A stretch of DNA of 64,000 nucleotides. Source: Panaeolus papilionaceus (lineage: Eukaryota; Basidiomycota; Agaricomycetes; Agaricales). Below, piece after piece: positions 1-11,065 of the stretch. The position numbers were made by a program, and so were the translations under genes. Location of the stretch: positions 744,001 through 808,000 of the forward strand of contig JADNRZ010000022.1 in NCBI GenBank assembly GCA_015501605.1. The letters run 5' to 3'. Position 1 is the stretch's first letter. The number at the start of each line of letters is the position of its first letter. The notes below the pieces were generated by a model. That model ran no database searches. It was not told the DNA's origin and saw nothing but the letters and a program-made list of their open reading frames with translations.

Positions 1-150
1 CTTACTTCAATCGGTGATCAATCTCCGTCCGGCACGCCAAGTCTATTTAGCGGCGATTCTTTCCTGTCCGGACAGCATCCATACATCTTCGATGAATGGG
101 ATGGTGAGCGCTTGTTTGCTCTATCCGTTTTGCCGTACATAAGCAAGTGA
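1..150 (+). CDS. C-terminal end of a gene cut by the window edge
   Basis: Frame 1 is open from the first base to a TGA at 148-150. It reads as a Ser/Gly/Pro-rich low-complexity tail (for example GDQSPSGTPSLFSGDSF) followed by HPYIFDEWDG. Such composition is common at the C-termini of fungal regulatory proteins. There is no start inside the window, so only about 49 residues are visible and the family cannot be named. An alternative is that a GTGAGC at about 104 is an intron donor and the last codons are not translated. The evidence is protein-like composition only. Confidence 0.35.
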   Translation, partial: LTSIGDQSPSGTPSLFSGDSFLSGQHPYIFDEWDGERLFALSVLPYISK

Positions 151-2177
151 GAGGAAACTTTTGTGTCAGGGCTAGGGGAAGAATGTAATGCATGTAAATA
201 GGTGTAGTGATTCCAACTGGTAAAGCTACAGTGGAATATAATTTGTTAACTCTTATCACCCGTAAATACAGACGTGCATATTTCTCCATAACTCCGCCAC
301 TGTTATGCATTGTACACAATCCACATTACCTCTGCTGATACCCCTATTTCGGCCTGCTAAGGTAACTCAATGTGAAGCTACTGTACAAATTGTGATATCA
401 CTGTCGAAGCAATTTAGTGAGGATGCCTAGATAACATGGCCTTCACGGTGACGCTGAGCAATTGAAGCGAATAGGCCGATCGACGACGATCGGGGCGCCG
501 GCTTCTGAAGCAATCTGTCAACCCGGCGATATGATGGCGCACTGGCAGTGCTAATGGAAGCCCGACGCCTGGGCGAAGCAACTGAGCTTTGAGGTGAAAG
601 GTAGGATATTTTGTGCGTGCCAGCTTGTGAACGTTAACGTTGGACTACCATGCAGAGTTGAATCATTGCCAGAGTTGAACGTTGAACTTGAAGCTTGTAG
701 GTTCAAATCCCAGAGTAGTTTGGATTCCAGTGTGGTTTACTTTTGGAATCACATAAGAAACCTGCTTAAAAGATGAACTGTGGATTTCGAGTGAATTATC
801 AACGTCGACGATGATGCTAACTGTCCCAGTTATTCCTCGAAAATTATGAATGTTGTGGGTTCTGCGCGAAGAAAGAACCACACGAGGACGTCATAAAATA
901 CCGCTCCGTGCGCGTTGACCACGTTCGGTAGAAGGTAGAGACTAATGCTGAAATCTGGACCACACTTGTTTGTCGGATGACCCTGGAAGTGGTTTAGCCA
1001 GAAGGCCCGTCAAACAGTCCCACGACTTCACAGATGAACGGAGATTGAAATACATCTACTCAAAATTTGGTTGAGAGTGTGGGTTGTGTCCACCCTACCT
1101 TCACAGGTGTAAATCCTGCATTACACGCCGGCATAAAGGAGGCGATTATATATTGACTGCCTAATGCCACTGGCTCCACAAAAAAACCAAAAAAAAAAAC
1201 CAAAAAAAAATAAATTGGTTGAGAGTTGATACAGAGTCCTATCCTTGTCGTCTATTTTATATTTTGAAGAGAACTTAGTATGGTGGCTCTCTACATGAAT
1301 CAGGCAGCATGGACTTCCCTTTCATGGGGCGTTAAGAGGCCCTCTTGATTGGTTTTGAGTGGCACAAAGAAGATACACAGCTCAAAACCGCGTCAAAACA
1401 GGGAATATCTCTTTGAATACTAGATAGAGTCTAGCAGAGCAGGCATATTTAGCTGATTATTGAGAATCATTTCTTTGACTAGCCCCTATTCAGTTGACAG
1501 TACTCAATCAAAAATGTTAGTGAGGACAAGGCAAGTGCCTCGCTTCGCTACGGCTACCAGTGAATTGTATGTGGAAATCGACGGACCAAGCAAACGGTAG
1601 AAAAAAAACTGGATTTGCGATAGAATCATTTCAAAATGCAGAATGACAAAAGCAAGTGCATGGATAGGGAAACACGCAAATACATGCAAACGAATTCGCA
1701 GGTAATGCTTAAAGTATAGGTAATCGCATTGAACTGCCTAATTGATGATCGATAGTCGGTCGGTATAGAATAGTCCAAGTATAGTCTCCCTGGCCCTCTT
1801 GTGCTTGAGACAATGCATGACGCTGGCGGCGAACCTAAAACGGAGATAATTTCTTGTGCATCCGAGCCAGGGTGGGGACAATTACCGGTTTGGGACACCT
1901 CTGGAAGAAGCAGCGGCGGGAGCCACCAACAGGTTGCTCGGGTTAGTTCTTGCCAACGACCATCTCACCTTCAAATGACATTCTAATTGCCCACCATTGC
2001 ATACACCATACCTAAACAACTGCTCTTATGCTGGCGGTCTTCGTCAGATTCCAACAGTGCATTTGAATCACCCATTGACTCATCAAATTCAACGTCACGC
2101 ATTGACACCTCGTCCTTTATCGCCGTGGGCGGGCAATTGAACATTTCCGTCCCGTCGTGACTCTTCCTTCATTCACT
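151..2177. other. Intergenic, no gene recognised
   Basis: About 2 kb with only short open frames and no splice-linked blocks I could extend. It contains an A-rich low-complexity run near 1178-1213 (A tracts separated by CC). A short palindromic GC-rich patch, CGATCGACGACGATCG, lies near 478. I see no recognisable gene or transposon. Confidence 0.5.
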
Positions 2178-3078
2178 ATGGAGGACATTATATCCTCTAC
2201 TGCTCATCGGACAAAACGCGATATCCCTACAATTGGGGGCTCACCTGCAGGTTCGCGGGCTTCATGCATTCATTGCCGAGACACTGACAAATTGATTGGT
2301 CATGTCAGCTTTCATTGTAGTGATCATCATCCTTGTAATCGTTATCATCGTGGCATGCACAGCGTCGTTCTATCTGCTCAGAGAAGAAGCCACCGCTGAT
2401 CATGAAGCCCTAACTCACCGGACTCGGACACAATATCACCTCCCAGGATCTCAGCCCTCACGCCCACCTCGCAAATCAAAGAATAAAAGCTGGTACCTTC
2501 CTAATATACCTGGTATACTTGGAAAGGATTCTCCGAGAGAAGCAACCCATAGCGACGCTTCCAAATCCAAAGTGCGATCTTCTTCTCGGAAGGGACGTGT
2601 CCAAGTCAATGGCGGTGATTCAGACTGGGATGATTCCTCAGATACCGAAATGGCGAACCACAGATTGCAGTCTACGTCAGGACAACGTGAAAAGTCATTA
2701 TCATCGGTGCCTATGTCCCAGAAAGATGCCGCTACAGGCGTGCTACCTTCAGGGTCACTCAGTGGGTCGCAGGTGTTTAGCCCTTCCGAAGCTGCTTCGA
2801 GCGTTCATTTCGACCCCCACGGTGTGCGCGGACTGCCTTATCTTGACCGTGCAGCACCACATCCCACCAATATGAGCGTTCAGTCTCATCTCTACTCTCC
2901 AATCAACTCACCATCATCTTCACCTCCGCCTAACCCGAAAAGAAGGTCAATACCGGTGTCAATTGAAACTGTATGGTCGAATGAATCGCAGGCTGGTAAC
3001 AGTCAGGCGTTCACGGCACACCCACAGGCATCCGTTTACACCTTCCAAAGTGGATCCAAGTTTATTGAAAACTTGTAA
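2178..3078 (+). CDS. Hypothetical single-pass membrane protein
   Basis: Proposed exons are 2178-2250 and 2309-3078 (843 nt, 280 residues). Exon 1 gives a short N-terminus ending in TIGGSPA. A CTGAC branch-like site and the acceptor TGTCAG join it in phase to one long hydrophobic segment (AFIVVIIILVIVIIVACTAS, about residues 25-44). The rest is a Ser/Pro/Lys-rich, probably cytosolic tail with an acidic patch (DSDWDDSSDTE) and polar repeats. No catalytic motif is visible and I do not recognise the family. The topology suggests a plasma- or endomembrane protein with a long disordered tail. The donor GTTCGC is weak. The simpler alternative is a single exon from the ATG at 2302 (258 residues), which keeps the membrane segment. 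The large exon is secure and the first exon is probable. Confidence 0.65.
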
Positions 3079-6000
3079 CGCGTTCTGTATTCACGTCGAC
3101 TTCTCAAACTTACTACGTCTTTTTTCGTCTCGATGTTCGTTTTTCCGTCTGCTTACCCACTAGACCCTAAGACCCTTCATTGCTTTGTAGTCCAGACTTC
3201 GCCGTCTCACGTTTCAAGGATGTTGTAAATGTAAATTGTAACGTGTCTGTTGCATGTACATCTATAAATTATTAGAATGGAATCTTTCTCGTTTTCTCTG
3301 GAGTTAAGACAGGAAAACATGAGTCCGAGACGAGGAGATAGGACAAATTGACCACTCGTAGGGGTGCGATCAGGGTAATGGAGCAGTGTCCAATCTCGCA
3401 TTAATTATTTCCCCTTAGCTTCTGCTGTGTCATAAATTTCTGGCCAAGAGTATCATAAGATTTTCTGATTATTTTGAGAAGGCACAACAGTGACCTACAA
3501 GTATCTAGGTATATAAACCCAGTCTTCTGGTCCTTTGGTATTCAGCAACATTCATCCCCTCTCTTGTCTTCCTTCTTTTCGATGACCGTGCAGATGCTCC
3601 CCAATTCTACCAGGTCGACAGGATTTCGACGGCCACTCTGTTTTCTGCTACGTAGCCTTGTATTCCAATCAATATGGTTGACAATACTAGGCCGCGTAGC
3701 TGTTGACTTTGTGCTTTCTTTCCTTACCGGCTGGTGCTCTCCATTTTTTTTTGTAAAAAAACCTACTCGGTCCACACAAAATGAGGTTTCGGTAGCGCCG
3801 AAAGCCAGTTCGAATATACGTAGACAGTAGTGCCCCTATCGTCTGACTATGTACATACCCTAGCCTCAATACTACTAGTCGGCGAAGATCATTTTCTCTC
3901 CTATCTGCGAATGCATTTGCTTCCGTCGATCGTGACGTGCCTTTCAGGGGACATGTTATTGCAAGCGCTTCTTCGTCGATCTACATATTGCTACCGCAAT
4001 TTACCTTGTACTGGTACTCTTACATTGATACACGTTCCTCGCCATTTAACTACCACGACCAAGTGGAGCATTCTAAATTCACAGCTTCCGTAGTTTTGAC
4101 AACTCGAGCCAATTTAACTTTCTTTACACCGGCGGTAGTCTAAAGTGCTATCCACACAACGTACTACTAATCAATGGATCACCTTGTAGAGGCATGGTCT
4201 GTATACATAAACGCTTCATGATTGGCTCAAGTTTGTGTACCTTTCCAAAAGGAAAAGCGACAATTGACACTGCTGCGTATTGGAATACAAAGGTGTAAAG
4301 ATAGCATCCATAAATGAAGTCTCTGCGGACTCGGTACTCGTCGGAAGAGAGCTGTAAGATATAGGCACCACTGGAAAAATCGTGGGTGTTTTCGGAGCAA
4401 ATAAAGGCAGGCATGAGCTGCAAATGCTTCGAGACCCTCATGATGAATGAAGACAACCTCAATTTGAAATTTTCGATTCGATGCGTTGTGTTTACACCAC
4501 TAATTGAGTTACTGTTTGACACAGAGCCACCATTGCTTGTGTCTTACCATGAGGTAGATCGCAATTTCTCTAGATTGTGGCAAATTATGGGCATTTTGAC
4601 TCAGGACCTGTCGAGGTTTATTTGATGTAGCTCTCGCTTAGCTTATCGCAGCGAGTCGAATCCACTCAGGGGTCGACACACAATGTTGTTTGGCATTGGC
4701 ATCTGCCTCGGGGTGTACAAACAAATCGGACGCGTCCTCAAGTTTTGCTTCCTCCTCCCACAAGCTCCCACATCCAGTGCCTTATCTCCTGTTCTTAGCC
4801 CTCAGTTGTCAACTCTTTTTCTCCTGCGCAGCTTTGTTGTGTTTGAAGGACCTTTGACTGGTCCATTTGCTCCCCCAAACGTGTTTCTTGCTATTTCCAT
4901 GGCGGTTCTGTTGCTGGTTTTCTGCTCCTTATTTCACCGATCTAAAAGTTACGACTCACTTGGCTGATCTGAAGGCGTAATGTCCTCGATGATACTGGTA
5001 CAACGATGATTTACGATACTAAGAGTCCCTATATTTTCTTTGTCCAAGACTGGCAATCCAAGGACTTGTCGACTCACCCGAAATGATGTCTATCCCAGAC
5101 ACATGTTGCCTGTGATTGAATCGGGCAGTGATTATGTGGCATCTATGCAAATTACTGCCATGAGATTCACTGAGCTAAAAAGGATTTGACTCAGTCCCTA
5201 GACTGCTTCTAAAGGAGTTAAAAAAGCTAAAACTGTGTGCACAAGATGCATCTCGACGCCGAGAGCCAGTCGTCTGTAATGGCCGTCTGCACTCATGTCT
5301 TGTTGGATAAAAAGGTCGTGCTCTGGTCTTTCAGAAATAGCTTGTTTTGGAGTAGATCTCCGTCCTCCTTTTCTCACTTCTCAAAATTTTCTCCTTATTG
5401 GCGGGACGGATGCTCCAAATCAGTAGCAATTAAATCTAACAAGCCTAATGCGGTCTTTAATTGATTCTTGGACTGCGCAAGCTCATGATTGAGTTTGACT
5501 CAAATTATAGACTGCAAACAGGCTGCTCTAGCAGGGAATCCTCGGAAATACACAGCGATTGGCCAAGTGAATGTTTATTTCACCCTTGATGTTTGTGGTG
5601 GTTGGATGTGGAGATTCAACGCCAAGGAAGGTTGACGCGACACTATGGGTTGTCGATAGGTCGCTGTCCTTTTCTCAGAAGGTTTCTTTTACATCGTTTT
5701 CTTCGATGGCTTTCCACATACAGTGCATGCTTACTTGGCCTCCAGAATGTGAAGGCACAGCGACGTAGACAAAACTCTGCCTATCACCGTAGTTACACAC
5801 TCCTTTTTGTCTATGGCGCCAACAACTTCAGTCCGCGTTTACTATATCACTGATCGCAGTCACCAACACCGCTATCCCAATCTTTGATTTGCTCAACGTC
5901 TCAACCAACGCCCCAGGAATCAGGCCATTTGCTTGTCAACACTTCTGGTGGTTGGACTTCCTAGGTACAGCCTTCCACAGGGTTCGTGTAAGGAACCCAC

Positions 6001-8344
6001 CGACTGGTCTCTCATCAACATCTCCGACAATACCTCATCCAGAACTCTATTTTCTACTTACCACTCATTTGTTCCGCCAAGCTGCTTAAAATTCGACAAT
6101 AGCATCAGAGTAACGCCTCATCGTTTTAACGATAAACATAAATAATGAACGTTGCTTCTAATAACGCCTCATGATTGGTGAGCACATAATTCAAATTGAT
6201 CTCATCTGTCGCCGTCCAACATACCGCAATTTTCGCTCTTCCTCCTGACGGATCGTCTCTTTCCCTATGCCATCTCGATTCTCCAGGCTCTAACTCCGAT
6301 CGTACAGCAACTAACAAACTCCCATAGATGGCTTTATTTCTCGGTTTTTCTATGTTCCACCAGCCTCAGATGGCCCATGTCCCTGCTGCTCTGTCGCTGC
6401 TCATTCGGTCGGCCCCGACAGTCGAGAACGAAACCTTAATCGGTGTTGCGGTCCGAACCTGAAAGGAAGTGGCCTCACATCCGACGCGCCTGCGCCCCTT
6501 CTCATCCACCCAACGACCGTCGATACCGCAATGCAGCCGCACCCCTTGCCCTGAGCGCCTGTTTCTTCCTTTCGGCTTGGACCCTACTTTTGTATGCGAA
6601 CAGATAATCGATAACGCCGTCTAGAAATTGTTTGATGGCTAAACCATAGCAGGCATATTGTTTCTAACACCCTTTTCACATTACATTATCCCGTCAATGG
6701 AATTCAAAAGCTTTGACACACCCACCATGACATCCCGCTGAGAAGTGTATTCGACCAATATAAACCGGCACATACAAACGTATAACAGCGTCTGCACTTT
6801 GACAGACAGACTTGGCACTATGTAGACAGTTCAGGGTCTTTATCACCCGCTGTCGAATCGAATCGTCATCTTTCAAGCCGTTCGCCATCCCTAAGTACTT
6901 CCCAATCTTCATCCATCATCTTCAGGGTTGCGTCTTCCACAAATTCAATCACAGGTGGACATGACGCCTTCGCAATCAAGCTTGATGAACGTGGCTGCCT
7001 ACAGTCATTGGCCGTTCGGAATACTGAATCCGGCGCTCCGTAGAGCTTATTTCAGGCTTATTTCATCCTCCGTGACGATTGGACTTCGACGAGACGGGAT
7101 CCTCGCAGTGCAATACAGTACATATGTATATACAATGTGGGGCATTAGGAAGGTGCAAACCATAGCATGTCGCCCATTGGGTGAGTCATTGAATGGATCA
7201 ACGTTTATTATACATACATACATACACCCTGACGCCGATATCAATGGAGGCGAGATAATTAAATACGCCTTATCTATAAACTCGATACTGATCAAGATGT
7301 ACATCATGATGAAGGTAGCCACAAAGCCAGTCACCGATACGGTTGTCCTACTTGGCGGTGCAATGAATCAGAGGTTTAAAAAGAATAAATTACAATTTCT
7401 GTCATGACTTTACTTGTTACCAAAACTACGAACAGCCACAGAAAATACTAAAACAAGACAGAAAGCCACAAATGAAAAAGAGAGGGAGACCAAGCGAACC
7501 ACAATTACACATAAACCCAAACCCGAAACAATTCATAAGAGGAAAGGCGAAAGAATGCCTGGAGGGATATGTAAGAATATGTTATGGCATAACGTGGATG
7601 TTAGGTACAAGGTGAAAGCTGAGCGAAGTTGGTGGGGAGGGGGAGGGGTGGTGATGAAAGTCCAAAGGGCAGCCAAAAAATGAAATGCAGCCATTGTGAC
7701 AAAGAAGAAAGAATATATACAGTGAAGAAAGGAAGACCAGAAGGAAGTTATAAAGTACATACAACAAAAGAAGAAAAATAAAAGCCCTAACATGAAAGCC
7801 CGAGTTATAGAATAGCTGAGTTGATGTTGTTGATCGTTGTGAGGTTGGTGTTATTTCAATGTTTATGTTTGCTGGAACCTTGAGCTGCGAATGCGATGTT
7901 TGGAATGCATTTAAAAATTGTTGAGTGGGATAACGTGGAGCGATGTAGAAGTCGACTTTGCATGAGAAGACGATTATAAACCATGATGATATGACGGATG
8001 CTTGCTTATATGCTGATGACCGACCCAGAATAATACGCAGTTTCATACATAATGATGTTGTGAGGCCGTGTGATGGGGGGTATGCGTCGTGCTGCGCAGA
8101 GTTGTACAGACTGAATATGTTGATAGCGAGAATGAAATTAGCCGGTCACAAGTATTGACCGAGGACCAATGAGCCAAAAGAAAAATGCAAAAAGGGGAAA
8201 ACCTAGTCGACATGATTGCAAACCGGCGACCGAGGAACCAGATAGAAGAGAGGACCGAAAATACGCAGAGAAAAGAAGTGATATCGGCGGTCGACAGTAG
8301 TTGACAACACGCGCTTGGTTGATCTATTCAACATCGCACTGTGT
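3079..8344. other. Long gene-poor interval
   Basis: About 5.3 kb without a convincing gene. The longest open frames (6928-7407 +, 7582-8046 -, 4148-4522 -) have no recognisable domain and atypical composition. 7400-8150 is purine-rich on + (pyrimidine-rich on the - strand) and lies just beyond the PP2C stop, so it may include that gene's 3' UTR. A TATA-like site at 3510 precedes a small hydrophobic frame and is listed separately. The motif TTGACTCA recurs at about 4599, 5187 and 5494. The interval may hold decayed sequence I cannot identify. Confidence 0.5.
3510..3517 (+). promoter_or_regulatory. TATA-like box without a recognised gene
   Basis: TATATAAA is followed by a C/T-rich stretch and, about 64 bp downstream, an ATG at 3581 in an open frame to 3830 (83 residues, one hydrophobic segment). 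The arrangement resembles a fungal core promoter, but the protein is not recognisable. It may be a relic promoter or chance. Confidence 0.25.
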
Positions 8345-10292
8345 TTAGAGTGTTTGGACCACAATGGAAGTATCATCGATCCATGCAGCTTCCATGTCCA
8401 GAGTAAGCACCTTGGAAACGCCAAACCTATCATCACCGCCCACGGCCCTTCTCAAAAGGCGTAGGGCCATATTATCCTGTCTAGACCAGGGTTCAGCGTC
8501 GGTGACGCTCTCGGCAGGATTTTTGGAATCCATCCCTTTTGCCCAGCCCTCGATTATGCGTTTCTGGCCTTCTCCATCGCATAGATCTGCGAAGCCGTCA
8601 GAAGCAAGAATGAGGAACCGAGGCCTATGGCACGGCTGGCTCGACTTGGACTTGAAAAGCGTGCGAGCAAAGTTGGCCGGCGAGGAAAAAGTGGAAACCT
8701 TATCATCATCCATTACATCGAGGCGTCGATGCGTGATTTCCGGTTCCGCAGTAATATATGGTGGTGACTGGTTCCGGACGAGGAACTCCTCCCAAGGAGA
8801 GGTGTTGTGGAAGCCAGGGAAGAGATTGTAGAGGATCCGGCGAGTGAACGAGGGGGGTTGCTTAAAGGGTATGTCTCCGAAACCTGATGTTATCATCGGG
8901 CCGCAGGATCAAATGAGAGTGATCGCAAAAACCGCGGATGTGGGGTTAAAGACAAAAATAGAGATGATCAAGGAGAGGAGAGAAGTTCGCATGAGCATTC
9001 TCGATAACGGTGATAAAGAAGAAGAAAAAAAGAAAAAGGACTAACATCTGGTAGGTGCAAGTGCACCGAGAACCCGACGATCAACGATACACTCGGGTTC
9101 ATTGGGATGCTCCTTGCGGACACGTTCGAGCTCTGCGTCGTTATCTCCATTATGGCTTGTAGTCAGCACTTCGACCTTCCACTCCTTCGAATCTTTACTC
9201 GGCGACACCATGACTGTTGTTAGGTAGCAAAAAGCAGAGTTGGTTAGCATCATCCGATGGAGAAGGAGTATGACAGCAACATGAGTGAAGGGTAATTTCA
9301 ATCATCGGAACTAAATGAACTCACAAGCTTGGCAGTCACCAAGATTCGCAATCCAAAGATCTTTTCTGTCCGGGTCGACGAGGGAGACGAGCGCAGTAGT
9401 GCCATACATGCACAAACGTGCCTTTCTCCAGTTCTCGCCACCGCGATGCTGATCGTTGATGATGCTCCGAATTTCAGCGTCGGTGTAGTCGTCGAGCTTA
9501 TCCACCGACCCGCCAAAGAGGTCCAATACATCATGAGCAATCGCATCGTCAAAAGCCATAATCGCTTTGGTGAATAGGTCACCGATATCCGAAGGGTTGT
9601 AATTTCCTTTATGGGTCGCCTCATTCGCTTCCCTTAGAAAGTCCCGAACAATGATGGGCAGATGATGTGCGACATGTTCGACAGTAACATCGCCCAAGTG
9701 TCCTAAAAGCCACAAACGAAATAAAGAGATAACCCAAAGGGTATCGTCAGTCCTCCTTTCCTACATGTCTTAGATGTCGCACAAAGATACTCACCGTCAA
9801 AGACGCCTGTGAACGCCCAGAGTCTCCCGTGCACCTCCAGCTGAGTAACGACGTATCGGTCCTGGGTCTTCGTCGTGGGTGACGGCTGGAAATTAATGCT
9901 GTCCGCCTTGTATTTACCCTCTGCATCGAACTGCATGCTCTGTGGTCGAGCGAGTATCCTAAGTTCCCGCCATAGTTCCTGTTCGTCTAACACCTGATAC
10001 GACCGCGGCCATGGGCCATCCTCCGGACCACACCGCGAGCCCGGAATATCCTCAGAATACGCCCAATTATATGACGAGGCACGCTCGACAATCATTGTCT
10101 GCTCTGTATTTAGTTCAACAGGACGAGGAGACGGGAAAGGCGGGTGAGGGGGTGGAGGGAGGGAAAGGGCAAACAAGTGTGGGGGAACAGGGGAGATTCA
10201 AGATATAGAAGTAACAGTTCACGGACAGCCTGAATCAATTCGGTTCTCGCGAGTCTGCCATAACTGCCAATTGTATAATGAGCCAGTGACAT
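8345..10292 (-). CDS. PP2C-family protein phosphatase (pyruvate dehydrogenase phosphatase type)
   Basis: Five exons: 10223-10292, 9795-10103, 9325-9702, 9046-9213 and 8345-8883 (1464 nt, 487 residues). Metal-dependent Ser/Thr phosphatase. The classic motifs fall across the exon joins: VFDGHLGD (metal-binding Asp-Gly), NLGDCQA, VLGALAPTRCFGD, LILASDGFADL and the terminal WIDDTSIVV. The insert-rich layout and the GALAPTR..FGD motif match fungal relatives of mitochondrial pyruvate dehydrogenase phosphatase. The N-terminus (MSLAHYTIGSYGRLARTELI) is short of acids and could be a mitochondrial presequence, but I cannot prove import. The first exon is chosen because GTGAAC..CTAAAT..ACAG joins it in phase to QQTMIVERAS; an internal start at 10095 is the alternative. 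A purine-rich stretch follows the stop. Confidence 0.85.
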
Positions 10293-11065
10293 TGTTACGT
10301 GTATGTCACGGTTAATGTCACAATTCCAATCTGTGTTTGCGGGGTTCGGGTTCGGGTCCCTTCAACTTGAGTCTCGTTGTCAGCAAGTCATCAAGGGCCC
10401 ACGCGACCCTCAAGGTCCGATAAAATATACCCAGTCATCTCTCCGTAGTTCACGTGAAGCAAACATGGAAAGCAAATTTACGTTCAGGGGATACTCTTTT
10501 GATCTCTTTTTTTCCCCAGATACCCATATCATTCCGGGGTAAAATACCCAAGTCTCACAGTTGAGAGAAAAATATTCGTTGTCGCAGTGGAGCGAATCCA
10601 TGAGATTACTAGATGTAGCCGTGATGTAATATAACAAAGGGTGTGTGCTACCGAACATGATGTTCAAATGAAGGGAGATGAAATGAATGAATGAATGAAA
10701 TTGCCAAAGCGAAATTCCAAAGATGAAGATGCCAATTATGATGCAGATGGGATAGTTACAATAATATGTGGGGAGCCATCCATGTACCGAGACGTGGAGG
10801 CTGTAAAAAGATCAATGACAGAGAGAGTGTGGATGGTGATGTGATCATGAGGGTGGAATTGAGTACGAGGAAGAAAGATAAGTATAGGTCATGATGCATG
10901 ATGGATAAAAATGTCCGCAAGGTAGTAGATATAAACAGAAAGGAAGAAACGACAGAACGAATCAATAAAATGAAAAAAAAGAATGCTCCTCAGAAGCGAT
11001 GCAAAAGAATTAAAAAGGAGAACGAATGTTTTAAAAAGGGTGGCAGGAGTGATAACATAATAACT
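10293..11065. other. Intergenic between two minus-strand genes
   Basis: No gene seen. It should hold the PP2C promoter at its left end and the 3' UTR of the receptor-like gene at its right end. A short GAAT microsatellite lies near 10680-10700, and 10850-11040 is purine-rich on + (pyrimidine-rich in the receptor transcript sense). Confidence 0.5.

Noticed and set aside
685..720. tRNA-like T-loop (GGTTCAAATCC)
   Set aside because: The flanking 5-bp stem does not pair (two mismatches of five) and no acceptor, D or anticodon arms are found upstream.
3474..3830. 118-codon frame on + downstream of a TATA-like box
   Set aside because: No recognisable domain, no splice-linked extension; kept only as a weak promoter note.
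6928..7407. 159-codon frame on +
   Set aside because: Composition unlike the confident genes here and no motif; likely chance in a low-gene region.
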